From: Pezizomycotina sp. ARF18
Taxonomy: Eukaryota; Ascomycota
DNA: 42,938 bases
Assembly: GCA_002224055.1 (NCBI GenBank)
Contig: AZLU01000298.1
Span: forward strand, 1-42,938
Direction of reading: 5' to 3'
The position numbers and the translations under genes are program-made. Below the pieces are notes generated by a model. It saw only the letters and a program-made list of their open reading frames with translations. It made no database searches and was not told the origin of the DNA. This document shows, piece after piece, positions 19,196 to 29,559 of this stretch (position 1 is its first letter; each line of letters opens with the position of its first letter).

Positions 19196-22100
19196 ATGTG
19201 TGACTACCCTCGATATGTGTGTACCATGAGGTCTCCGATTTCTATACAAGAATTGGTCGGTGACGTCTTGAACAAACTTGACCCTGACGAGCTTACAAAC
19301 ACTGCAATTGATAGTACCGGCCGCGACGATGAGATCGGCGATGAAATAAGCATTTTCTACAGCTCAAGTAATCCTACGGCAATAATCACGATGGCTGGGG
19401 TAACCTCAGTCCTGTCGAAGCGCTCGAATCAAAGGGAGTACTATACTCGCCGCCGGATCCCTGGAAATTGTAAAAGCGGCTGCCGATGGTGGAAAATACG
19501 CGACCCGTGACATCCGAAGCAGCTGTATCCTGCAGGCTTCGTTGAGCCGCATCTTCACCTTCTTGTACAGTTCTCTGTCATAAATGTTGGACACCTACCC
19601 AAGTGGGTCTAGATTTGCCCCGGAATAACACGTTCTGCTTATAACACAAAATAGTGCAAACGACAAGATTTAACGATATCTAATTATTATAAAATATCTA
19701 AATTATAAGATAGTATTAACGCTATAGCTATAAAAGTAAAAATCTAGTAGGTTAATAATATCATTAAATATAATAAAATATTTAATATTTAGTATATCCT
19801 CTACCATTATCGATATATTTTAATACATATAAACCAACTATTATATAATCTATTAATGATATAATATTAATAGCGTCCTATTTACGCTTTACTACCGCCT
19901 AAAGCTTATTCTTAAAATAAGGACGTAATTTAGGATCTAAGAACTAACCACGTAGCCGTAACCTTAATAATAGCCTATAAATTCTTAATAGAATTAAGAT
20001 TTAGGCTATTAGCTACCTATTTAAACTTTAATATATTATCTTTAATCTACTATACGTAAATCCCGCGGTATATCGATAACTTATCTATAAATAATATATC
20101 GACCTTATCTACGCCGCCTAACTTTTATTATATAAAATAGTAAAAAGTAAGGTTAAAATACTTATCGATATATTACTATATATTAAAATCGAGTCGATCC
20201 TTTTTTATATATCCTTTACTATTTAATAATATAATTAACTAATAGATTTATAAGTATATATATATATTCCTATACTATAATAACGTTTAAATACTTAAAT
20301 ATTAAACGTAAAAAATTATATTTTAATTTATTATACATTAAAAAGATATTAAATAAGATAATATCTTTTACTATTTATAAAAGCTACCTCATCGCTTTAT
20401 ACGATATTACGTATATTTAAATTATCATTTATACTTTTATATAATATAATCAGCGGCCTCTTCTCGTCGTTAAGCTATAGTTATTAACGCCGATAAATAT
20501 AATATTATAGTACCTAATATATAATAATATCGTCTCTAACGATACGCCTAAGCCGTATTAATATATTATATATAGTATTAAACGGATATTTTATAAATAT
20601 AATCGATAAGTCGCTAATAATCTTATCTATTAAGAATAGGAGTTTAGCCGGGCGAGAATAATACTATACATTATTTTATTTTTTATATTAAATAATTATC
20701 TATAGTGTAGATTTTTTATAGCTATTTACGCTTAATCTCTCGGTATAAGTATCCCCGTATATAATATAACTATCTCTAGCCGTTAGCTATTTAATAGCGC
20801 TTACCGGGTATTATAAATAGGAGTTAGTATATAAAAAGGGGATATTATTCCGAGATATATTAGGAAGGTCGATATTATGTCGCTTAGTAAGTTGTTCGTG
20901 TCATTCTGGGCAAATCAGACCACTGGGCAGGTGTCCCAACATTTATGACAGAGAACTGTATCACGGGCAGAGTAATCTCGATAAGACGATCCTTGGGAAC
21001 GATGTCTCTTAGGAGTACCCCCTCTCGCTCTTAACCAGTCAGGACACCTTTGCATACGTTATACCGCGGCGTTCAACGCCGCGAAGACGATAATAGCACG
21101 AAAATCTCGGCTTTGAGAGGGATAAAACCGGAAATCTACCGTGTGTGCCAAGAGCAAGAAGCAATCGGTGCTATTGCTGTGCACATCCCGCAGCCGGGCA
21201 AACTCAAAGTGCCAAGTGATTAGGGACAAATCATCGATGGGCTTGTAAAGGCTGCACGACCGTCTTTGATGCTGGCATTGGCCTTAATAAATGGAACGAC
21301 TTTGTTGCATTGCAGGCCGCGACATATACATATGGCTCGGTGGGATCACCGGTCAGATTCGCCGGAGCGCTTTCTAGCAAGTTCCTTAACGATAAAAACA
21401 AGCCGAAGAAACTGATCTTCGTGCCCCAGGTCTCGAGTTCTCCCCCATACAAATTGGAATGCCAGATTACAAGCTGTGAAATTCTGGGCCGATGGTCCAC
21501 ACAAGGGTTCACTGCGGCCTTGAATGCTGATTATCTCCCTGACTGCGACGGCGACAAATGTACTCCTAGAGGTAAGGGAACGCCGGATTATGCTTCCAGA
21601 AGACCTAGAGAACGATATGGGGAATTTGGAAAAGGGGTGGCAACTAGCGTGCATTGCCAATGGGGACCACGCCATCGACTGACGATGGACTCATATGAGA
21701 ACCCTTCAAAAATAATCCGGGCAAGAAGACCGGCCCTAACGGTCCTCACAGGATTGAACATTCACCGTAACCACAAAAGACGACAAGTCCACGCGCAGCC
21801 TCGCTCGGCCTCTGCGGCAGCCACACTATCGGCCATGTTACTACTGGGGCGACACCTTTCGTACCAATATACTCGGGTCGCCGAGAGCGGAGCGTGTCGA
21901 CCCTATTCGCGAAGATGCGACAGCGGGGCTGTCTTTCACATTCAAGCAGTGATTCGCCGGTTACGCGGTGGACCGCTTTCTTATGTCGCCACTTGCGGTC
22001 AAGCGAGATTCATACGACACAAAGGGAGAGGTCATCGTTCAGGTCAATCGTGAATCTAGAAACTGCCTTCGTGGTATAACCACCAGTGCGGCGAACAGGT

Positions 22101-22292
22101 CATGCTTGGTGAACGATTGGCTCACTCGACGCAGGAAAATCGGCGGATTTCGTCATTCTAAACGCGGACCCTCGAAGCTTTCCGGACCTCAGCGACTTGC
22201 GTACCAAAGTCAATGTGGTAGAAACGTGGTTACAGGGCCGCAAGGCCTATCCTAGAAGTTTAAATGAGGGTGAAACATGTTGTTACGCGTAA
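19196..22292 (+). pseudogene. YtcJ-like metal-dependent amidohydrolase, frame-broken and split by a transposon
   Basis: The N-terminal part reads IFYSSSNPTAIITMAG, PVEALESKG, ILAAGSLEIVKAAADGGKYA (about 19350-19500) and GFVEPHLHLLV (about 19533-19567), the H-x-H metal-binding motif of amidohydrolases of the YtcJ type. A 1.4-kb transposon follows at once. Beyond it come LDKTIL, LALNQSGH near 21030, CTTVFDAGIGLNKWNDFVAL near 21258-21315, ATYTYGSVGSPVRFAGA, VKFWADG/STQGFTAALNADYL near 21475-21525, CYYWGDTFRTNILGSPRAER near 21835-21895, SDSPVTRW near 21946 and a C-terminus ADFVILNADPRSFPDLSDL with VETWLQGRKAYPRS. These fit the family in order and spacing. Frame changes occur near 19440, 19500, 21465, 21600-21830, 21935 and 22080. 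About 60-70 residues usual between H-x-H and the LNQSGH strand are not visible. Without the insertion it would be a zinc hydrolase of about 550 residues, substrate unknown. Confidence 0.7.
19568..20958. mobile_element. Tc1/mariner-like element, RIP-degraded, inside the amidohydrolase gene
   Basis: The element is 1391 bp, flanked by TA on both sides (19566-19567 and 20959-20960), the TA duplication of Tc1/mariner transposons. Inverted arms of about 61-65 bp (19568-19632 and 20898-20958) start CAGTTCTCTGTCATAAATGT and continue GGACACCT, close to the usual Tc1/mariner end pattern (CAGT start, a GACACC-like block). Similarity between arms begins exactly at the TA, as expected for transposon ends. 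The interior, about 19640-20880, is extremely rich in TA with CA and TG almost absent and CG retained, so no transposase can be read. The length fits a full-size Tc1/mariner copy. It lies directly after the codons for the H-x-H motif of the host gene. Confidence 0.8.
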
Positions 22293-22828
22293 TTAGCAAT
22301 ATCACGCAATTTAATAATTTATGAACTAGGACTCTTTAAAAGTGTTGACCTATCACAAGTACTTCGGAAAAGTTGAAAAACCCTATTTACCGACCTCACC
22401 GCTGTAGTAGCTATCATACGGAACGAGCTGCTTGTCTTTTATAATATCTTTTGAATTTAAAAATGAAAATCTACGTCGAGCATTGTCACAGCATCACATG
22501 GCTTGCCTTGTACGCGCATGCTTTAGTTTACATGCTAACCTAGGATTAATCGATCAAGGGCTCGTCTCCATCCTATAATCGCTTCTGGATGTTTGAGCCT
22601 CATTGGTGACACTGGTTTATAATCTTAGAGCGTGTCTGAAACGTGTGTAATTATCCAAATGCAACTGTCCAAGTATAGTATCTCTATTATACTAGCCGTT
22701 TCAGGAAATGGTCTTCTGACTAGAGCCATAACCTTTTTTAGTATTTTTTTGGAACGAATGCTTTGCTTGAGAGACCTGGATGCTCATCAACGAACTTAAT
22801 GACCTTGAGACTACATGAGTCGAGAGAA
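22293..22828. other. intergenic, upstream of the F-box gene
   Basis: No coding frame or repeat recognised. This is presumably the promoter region of the gene at 22829. Confidence 0.45.
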
Positions 22829-23564
22829 ATGTCTATTATTACCGTCCTCCCCGTCGAACTTCATTTACAGATTTTCTCCTGGCTTGTAGACCCCGCCGAT
22901 CGCGTCTGTCTGTCGTATACCTGTTCCTTTTACTGGTCGTGTTACCGGCGACTCGGCCTCAATGAGCATGCAGACCAGCCCCATTTGCCTTACCTCCCCT
23001 GCCCCGAAGTCTTTCAACGATGTGTCCTGCCCGCCCGCCGCTCGCTCCAATCGCTATTGCCCTGACGAAGGGAACGACCGGTATGGCAAATACCCTGAGG
23101 CCTATACTAGCGTCTCATGCAGCGTGAGGGTGAAACTCTATTCAAGACGATTTCACTATGTCGCGGTGTTGGTGCTTCCGCGATAACGACCTATTGCAAT
23201 CTGTGGATGGAAAGGCTGCTTGCAAAAGGTGCCGTATTGTCTCCGCGTGCCGCCGCCGTGGATCTTTCCGCTTCGGGCTCCTTATCCTCCGATGCCGTTC
23301 ACAGAGTTGCCGTGCACGGAGGGACATCAATTCGACCTCTGGGCATGCCGTTATTACGTCTATGCGGACAAGTCTTTGAGTAATATCGAGATACTTTACA
23401 AGGAGGGAGCGAGGGATGAAAAGGCAATGTTGACCGTGAGGTTGTTAGCAGTAAAGGAGAACGATCTTTCGGTTTCGGATGTACATCTTGGAAGGCATTC
23501 CATGTTCTTAGCGAAGCAATCTCAATTATTGAATTATCAGACGCCGATATATTATAACAGATAA
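22829..23564 (+). pseudogene. F-box protein, frame-broken
   Basis: ATG 22829 opens MSIITVLPVELHLQIFSWLV, then DPADRVCLSYTCSFYWSCY, a clear N-terminal F-box of about 40 residues (SKP1-binding, SCF ubiquitin ligase). The frame is lost near 23030-23060 and resumes as RYCPDEGNDRYGKYPEAYTS (about 23058), then VKLYSRRFHYVAVL. A further change near 23200-23230 gives CLRVPPPWIFPLRAPYPPMP, FTELPCTEGHQFDLWACRYY and a C-terminus ending LLNYQTPIYYNR at TAA 23564. Total length would be about 240 residues, usual for small ascomycete F-box proteins with a compact, cysteine- and aromatic-rich C-terminus of unknown partner. It is followed by a convergent F-box gene on the other strand. Confidence 0.62.
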
Positions 23565-23947
23565 TCATATGATGATACATTTATTTCTAGATATTGAACG
23601 TACCTGCTAGATAGCTATGCCTATAAGAATCTACGAGAGCAACAATGAGACTATATTTTACTCCGCAGGATATCTAATATAAAATGGTTGTCAAAGAAAA
23701 AAAAAACATGATGCTTGGTGAAAATGTTCGATCACCGCTCGTGATGCTGGTGCGAACTATTCAGCCCAGCTATACAAACCCGAACTATGAAGTCCCTTTA
23801 CGGCATTCGCGCGGTCCTCCTCACGATGTCGGAATTACTCCGATCCCTAGATAACAAGACTGCCGCCCGGCGATGCTTCTGCTGACCGCCGAAATCCCAC
23901 GCAAATATCAACGCCGCCGTCACTACCGGCGAGAATGTGCCATACTC

Positions 23948-24582
23948 TTAACCAGCAGTGCTCCTCCCCCGCAGCTTCCGCATTTGTGCCGCCGGGTCTT
24001 CTGTCCGAGCCGTTTCCAAGCCTCCTTCGATTTGTGCCATATCCTCCTCTGTGAGGTCTTCCCCGAAGACATTCTATCATTTAGTACCCGACCAATTCGT
24101 CCATAACGTCCCGGACCGTCACCGCGTCGTTGTCGCTCGGTTCTATCCGCGCTATACAACCTTTCCTGACCGGGTCCCATCGAACGTGGTAAGGTGGATA
24201 TTAATGCGGCGGGATGCTGGACACGTAGAATTTCATGGTAGACGTATGAGTCAAGGAGGGGTAAACGGCGCGCGGTGTTTTCATAGCTGTATTCGAACGC
24301 AACCTCGTCGGCGGACTTGAAGCTAGCGGGTACGTGAGCATGTTGAAAGCAGGGTGGAGAGTATATTCGGTTTTTGGTCGGCAGACAAGCTGGCATCGCG
24401 GAATAGTACCCGATCTATACATGGAGATTTGGACGAGATGAGGTCATTCCACAACGCGCATACAAGTCGTGTCCTGAGCTTCAAGTTCAGTAGCCTAAAT
24501 AAGAAAGAATCTGGAGGAGAGTTTCATTCGGGAGCCTTTGATGATCGTAAACGGACAATTTTCGGAGGTTCGATATAGACAT
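23948..24582 (-). pseudogene. F-box protein, frame-broken
   Basis: On the minus strand ATG 24582 begins MSISNLRKLSVYDHQ, then LPNETLLQILSYLG, an N-terminal F-box. A frame change near 24490 gives LKLRTRLVCALWNDLISSKS and PCIDRVLFRDASLSADQKPN, the rest of an F-box of the 'R.VC..W...I..S..++..LF' kind. Then FKSADEVAFEYSYENTARRL and LLDSYVYHEILRVQHPAALI are read in another frame, followed by RKGCIARIEPSDNDAVTVRD and VMDELVGY. The last exon is NVFGEDLTEEDMAQIEGGLE to the stop at 23948. The protein would be about 205-210 residues. Its C-terminal part (VTVRDVMDELVGY, acidic tail) resembles the other F-box C-termini here at 25.5 and 26.5 kb (VTVSDVV, ITISDVL), so these three are probably one subfamily. 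At least four frame changes are needed. Confidence 0.62.
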
Positions 24583-25448
24583 AAAGAAAGATCCATTGTT
24601 AGCCGCGACTGGGAGATTCCTAGCCCCGATTTATAGATAGAATTCATGCTAAGCTACAGCCCACACGTCATGAATTATAATTCAGATCTTCAGCCGCAGC
24701 CTGTCAAATAGCTGAGTCGTTTACATCCAACCAGCGTGATACAACGCGGCTTTTGAACTTCCTCAGAACTCATGCGCTCTACTTAGTCTGAATTAGTAGT
24801 GTGTGTGTGTGTGTTTGTGTGTGTGAAGGAGTTTAATAAAGAATAGGCTCTAGTAGTATAATCGAAATTTTTTTTTTTTCTTTTTCTTTTGACTTTTAGG
24901 CTTTGTTTGTAATCTACAACCTGAACTGAAAAGCGATGGAACTTGATACTTTGAAGGAAATTTATTATTAGATCACAGGACTTTAATATATGGCAAATTG
25001 TAACTTATATGCTAGGAGGCTTGGGATTTTACATTGAAATCTGTATATTCTTCAAAACCTGCGGCTTTCATTTCCCGTTTCCGTTCTCATTGACTCGGAA
25101 AACCACTAGCCGCGTTTGGCTCCTTAGACGCTATGGACACGCTTTTACTGCAATACTGCTTGAAATATTCAAGATCTACCTTACGTTACTCAAAATATGT
25201 TTTTGCATTGCGGTCTAAGGCTCGAGGAAGTTATCGACACGTGGCCTGAGCACTACGATTGACAGAAAGCGCTTCCGCGACGCGCCACAGACAAACTAGC
25301 AGGATGTTCTTATAGTATCCATCCCGCATTCAGAGTGTTATTTTACTCTTCTGACGAGTCCAGTGAACGAACCTCGATCCGAGCCCGAAATTACAATCGA
25401 AAAATTCACCGATTTCAGAGCGGTATTATTGAGCTGGTGAACACTTCC
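24583..25448. other. intergenic, no gene recognised
   Basis: Contains the (GT)n tract and a poly-T run. A plus-strand open frame at 25009-25218 is hydrophobic in part but has no family features. The stretch at 25335-25448 could be the 5' part of the F-box fragment that follows. Confidence 0.4.
24799..24826 (+). repeat. (GT)n microsatellite
   Basis: About 28 bases of alternating GT with one interruption (TTT), followed about 40 bases later by a short poly-T run near 24868. It lies between two F-box loci. Confidence 0.9.
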
Positions 25449-25707
25449 ATGGCTTCCGAAAATGCAACTAGCCCGCCGTCAAATACTCAGAATCAAGCTT
25501 TTGAGGATTGCGGAAGTTGAGGTTCATGGTACGCACGACGTCACAGGAGCCGTGACCGTATCGGATGTCGTCAGGAGTGGATCGGCGATAGAAACGCGAA
25601 TTACCGCTGAGGATTTGCGCGTTTATAAATTGGTACTGGGATATTTCAGCCGGCAGAGAGAGAAGAATGAGAATGACGCGACGGCTTCCGCACCGTCCGG
25701 AAAACAT
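25449..25707 (+). pseudogene. C-terminal remnant of an F-box-family gene
   Basis: Plus-strand sequence reads MASENATSPPS, then after a frame change LLRIAEVEVHGTHDVTGAVT, VSDVVRSG, ITAEDLRVYKLVLGYFSRQR and a short tail to TGA 25707. The order 'ENATSPP - hydrophobic strand - V(T/I)(V/I)SDV(V/L)' matches the C-terminal third of the F-box gene at 26270-27042 (TSPPIFELKFGVKG, ITISDVLQAI). No F-box is seen upstream, so this is a 3' piece, either from gene decay or partial duplication. It is in opposite orientation to its best relative in the window. Confidence 0.4.
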
Positions 25708-26269
25708 TGAAGTATACGATTTTGAAGAATCTTTATGTTATTGAAGTGACAACCGGTACCTTGCGCCTGGGACTAAAGCAAATCAAAAATATGTAAAGAC
25801 TGTGAACAGGTGCATTGGAATAAGAGCTAACTAGAGTAGATAGATACATGGTGCCGCGGAAACGTTTGGTTATCGGAGAGTCCAATATGAGCTGGCACTA
25901 GGAAATAGAGAAGCCCGAACTTGTGTCGTGGCTCGGGCTTTGAGTCTGTGTTGTTTTCTTTGCCAAACAGCTGACACTGGGCTTCCTTCTTCTTCGATTT
26001 GCATTTTCTGAGGCTTCAATTCGGTCACGTTAAAAAGCATGATAGTCAGTCCTCCACAACATGAACATATTCGACGTTCTAGCTCAAGAGAAGAAGAAGA
26101 AAAAGGTAGAAGATGAGGAGATTTCTCTCAATTCCTTTCGATTTCATGATAAAATATGTAATCCTACACGTAATCCAAACTCCGTATATTATCCCTCATA
26201 AGATTTATGTATCCCATATCTGGAGGTCAAGAACCTTAAACATCGCCCCGCAACTGTGTCTGAAGACTT
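25708..26269. other. intergenic, nothing recognised
   Basis: A lysine-rich 47-codon frame at about 26061-26201 (MNIFDVLAQEKKKKKVEDEE...) was noted but is low-complexity and unsupported. No other feature was seen. Confidence 0.45.
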
Positions 26270-27042
26270 TTAGACCCAATCGGTGACGGAAAGAGAAGGC
26301 CTGTTGGCATTTCGAGCTCGGCGTATCAGTAAGTGTCGAGATACTCCAGGACGCTTCTCGAAGAACAAGATCCAGTTTCCTTTCGACCCAGGCCACAAAT
26401 CGAACGCGCTCGGCTTGGAGTTCTTCACTCTCATTTTAGCACACTTATTCGGAACTCCTAGTAAAAGGTTTTTCGTGATCAATCCCGCGCCCTTCCACCT
26501 TAGAGTATGGTCTGCGATTGCTTGAAGTACGTCGGAAATCGTGATCGGGGCACCTTCCTCGCGCCGCGATCTAACGATAACAGCCCCTTCTCTGAAACCT
26601 TTAACCCCAAATTTCAACTCGAATATAGGAGGCGACGTGGCGTTTTCGGTAAATACGAGGTATCCATGACCTTACGTTTCCGGTAGGTAAATTGCAGTTC
26701 GGGATTCTCATCATCCAATCTGTACCTGTAGCGGAACTCGAAGTCGCTGACTGACGATGTGTGGCTGTATCTGATAAGCTCGAGAGCCGGATGGAGAGTG
26801 TAGTAAGTAGACGCGCCTTCTGTATTTGGCTTCGGGCTTTGAGTGAATTCTCGCAGGAGTGCTTTGCTGATATCGCCGGTTGCTCGCGCTGGCAGATTTT
26901 CGGGATCAAGTAGAGCCCTGAAATTTTTACAAACTAGAGGGATCCTGAGTTTCAAATCCCAGTAAGGGAGCCATTTAAAAATTTCGAGAAGAAGTTCATT
27001 TGCCAAAAACCCATTTTGTGCTTGGGTATGTACTGAGCCCAC
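26270..27042 (-). pseudogene. F-box protein, one frame break
   Basis: The minus strand encodes NGFLANELLLEIFKWLPYWD, then LKLRIPLVCKNFRALLDPEN, a good F-box for SKP1 binding. Next come LPARATGDISKALLREFTQS, TYYTLHPALELIRYSHTSSV, FEFRYRYRLDDENPELQFTY and RKVMDTSYLP. A single frame change near 26640 leads to TSPPIFELKFGVKGFREGAV, APITISDVLQAIADHTLRWK and GNWILFFEKRPGVSRHLL, ending at 26270. Total length is about 255 residues. The 'TSPP...ITISDVL' C-terminal block is shared with the loci at 25.5 kb and 23.9 kb. The open frame starts at a GTG (27042) and no ATG is close by; an acceptor-like CTCCTCAG just upstream suggests that a short first exon lies further right. It is the best preserved F-box gene here. 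Confidence 0.68.
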
Positions 27043-28062
27043 TGAGGAGAGCCGGTAACTATTGATGCCGGCGTCGTTCTGGAAGGTTTCGAATATTGTC
27101 GGAGATTGGACGGCGGCTAGCTTAATAAATGGAGCTTCCAGCGAGTGCTAAGTTCATGATATGCTCCGCCTTTCCATGGCCCACTAATCCCTAACTTTAT
27201 TAAATCTTAAATCCCAATGACTCATGTGGCCGTTTGTACGTAGTAAATAGTTCTAATTTTCAGGCAGTAAAACTTTAAATTAGGGATCATGGCGGTATTA
27301 GTGAAATAATTTTTATCTACATGGCAATAGAGATTTTCCATCTCAAAGCAGTTATGTATTATATGAAAGTAGTGTGCGCAATAATGAACGATGTCGATAT
27401 ACAAATGTCAACTGGAATAAATTTATGTCCGCACTTCCGTTGGGGTGGTGTTCCAGGCTTGGTGATAGCAGTTACCTGGGACCAGAGTGATATTCGAGTT
27501 GGATATGTAGACTAAGAAAGATAGAGCGGCATATTGGCCATCCTGGAAAGTAGCGCTATATCCAGGGAGCGAAAGTCGGCGTAGCAGTATTTATCGGAAG
27601 CCATCAGTATGGCCCAGCAGTATCTCTAAATACAAGTTCACTACAACTGCACTATGGTACTCCAAGGTTACATGGCAGAGATGCAGGACAGATGCACTCA
27701 TTTAACGCACACTCGATGAATCAGGAAGTTAACTTACAAGCATCGGCAATCATTTCGTCACACAGCCGCTCTACTCGTATAGGCGCTCTCATGGCGGGCG
27801 GGTACTTTGTGACGAGTGTAATATAATGAACTGGGTCGGAATCCCGGCATCATAGCCTTGCAAGGGAGCTAGAATCAAGGTATCGTGGTTATTATGACGA
27901 CAGGAATGAGTGGGGTAAATATTGTCCCCGAAGTTCGATAACAGCCTGTAAATATAGATATTGCCGTCCTATCCTTTGTGCTTGTGCGTTAAAACTGTAC
28001 TTCTTCGCAACGATTTTATCCTCGTCTTGGAGTTTAATCAATTGTAAGTACCGGCTACAAAA
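27043..28062. other. intergenic, no gene recognised
   Basis: A plus-strand open frame (27321-27515) and a minus-strand one (27222-27404) show no family features. No repeat found. Confidence 0.45.
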
Positions 28063-28558
28063 ATGTCATTTTCAATGGTAATAAACACTTCTTCAGCTCC
28101 GTCTATGACCAGCGTGGGCTTATCCGATTCCCAGTCTCCAAAAACGCAATCAACCACCGCTGCGACTACCACCGGCTGGTTCTCTCGGGAGCATGACCAC
28201 TGCTTCGCAGACTTCGGTATGATGCCAGGAATCCAAGAGGGGTGGGACCGACCCAGCAACGTTTCCATCTACAATGAACCTTTCTCTGGCAACTGCTGGC
28301 TTTACTTGATACCGACAACTGGAACACTAGAAAATGGAGTTCGGTGATAGAGCGCTCCGATCAGCGCTCTTAACGGAACGTTAACCTATATCTGGGACTG
28401 CGGATACTCTTGCATTTACAACGATACGACCGGGCGCCCATTTCGGTACCAGCCTTACGATGCGCGGTTTGATAACAACGCGACGATCATTGGAAGAAGT
28501 GCACGGACAAACTTAGGAGCGAACACGTGGAAACTTATCGGAGTGTCACTCGGGACCT
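28063..28558 (+). pseudogene. possible secreted or surface protein, interrupted by two adjacent stops
   Basis: An open frame from ATG 28063 reads a Ser/Thr-rich start (SVGLSDSQSPKTQSTTAATT), then HDHCFADFGMMPGIQEGWDR and SGNCWLYLIPTTGTLENGVR, and meets TGA-TAG at about 28345-28350. The same frame continues as ISALNGTLTYIWDCGYSCIY, DTTGRPFRYQPYDARFDNNA and ANTWKLIGVSLGT to TGA near 28558. Cysteines flanked by tryptophan and tyrosine, N-glycosylation-like NGT/NDT/NAT and the Ser/Thr stretch look extracellular, but no signal peptide is visible at this ATG, so an upstream exon may be missing. I do not recognise the family. The overlapping minus-strand frame (28038-28268) also looks protein-like, so strand assignment is not certain. 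Confidence 0.35.
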
Positions 28559-28970
28559 GACCTTCCGTGCGACACGGCGAGAGGGGTGACAAGACGTGCA
28601 GTTGGCACCCGTAACAGGAGGACCGAGATCTCATGCGCCTAACGGAGCACCGTCTTTGAATTCACTTGATACTGTATTGATCTGGATGGCGTATTCATGG
28701 CAGCTTCGTCTTTCGCCTGGTGTGAAATCCATGGCTTTATTAAGTGGAAACCTGAAGCCTTGATAACACAAAAGCCGCATAATGTCAGGTCAAGGTCAGA
28801 TCTATAGATATGATAAAACCATCTTTTGTATTCTCAGCTCCGCTGAAACTTTGTACTGTAACATGAGCCGTATTTCAACACATGTTAGAACTCCGTGAGC
28901 GCTGTCAATAATATCTGATTTATACTCCCGTCGTTTATCCTGCGTGAATGAGGGAAAGGAAAAAAAAAAA

Positions 28971-29363
28971 ACCTCGTTCCAACTGGAGCTCATCGCTTGC
29001 CGTGGTGATCAATTTCGATCTGCAGTCTTACCAAATATTTACCCAATTGTCTGGTCTGGTGAAGATCGAGATTTCTTTATGGAAAATATAAAAATGGCCA
29101 TTTCGAAGGGGATGAACCCATGCAACTACAAGATTCGAGATATAGTGAATCGGACGGTATAGGTAAAAAGAAAAAAACCTCGTTCCAACTGGAGCTCATC
29201 GCTTGCCGTGGTGATCAATTTCGATCTCAGTCTTACCAAATATTACCCAATTGTCTGTCTGGTGAAGATCGAGATTTTTATGGAAATATAAAAATGGCCA
29301 ATTTCGAAGGATGAACCCATGCAACTACAAGATTCGAGATATAGTGAATCGCGACGGTATAGG
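28971..29363 (+). repeat. tandem duplication of about 190 bp, copies differing only by small indels
   Basis: Copy 1 is 28971-29163 and copy 2 is 29177-29363, both running from ACCTCGTTCCAACTGGAGC to GACGGTATAGG, preceded in each case by a run of A. Aligned by eye they differ by eight one- or two-base insertions or deletions and by no substitution. The repeat has no recognisable coding content. See the related finding for what this pattern implies about sequence quality. Confidence 0.9.
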
Positions 29364-29559
29364 TCTCATTGTGTAGAATTAGGTTGATCTACCTCGGATA
29401 TCTGCAAGCTACAATCGTTGATTTAACCGCAATAGGCGCGGATTTGCCGTCTTCGCTGCAGCCTCGCCGCTCCATACATCCCCTTATCCCTATCTGGATA
29501 TCGTTCCTCGCTCGGCAAAGGAGCGACCGACATCCCTGCTATTGCGGCTTTTGTCATCT

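Noticed and set aside
19568-19632. Reading the left inverted arm as exon (QFSVINVGHLPKWV) continuing the amidohydrolase
   Set aside because: Similarity between the two arms begins exactly at the TA, the right arm is its inverted copy, and a TA duplication is present, so transposon end is the better explanation; a small chance remains that the frame simply reads through.
21310-22053. A single 247-codon frame taken as one protein
   Set aside because: Only its first part (to about 21530) follows the amidohydrolase; the rest is an out-of-frame shadow, while the conserved motifs continue in other frames.
26061-26201. 47-codon lysine-rich frame MNIFDVLAQEKKKKK
   Set aside because: Short, low-complexity, with no homologous feature or promoter context.
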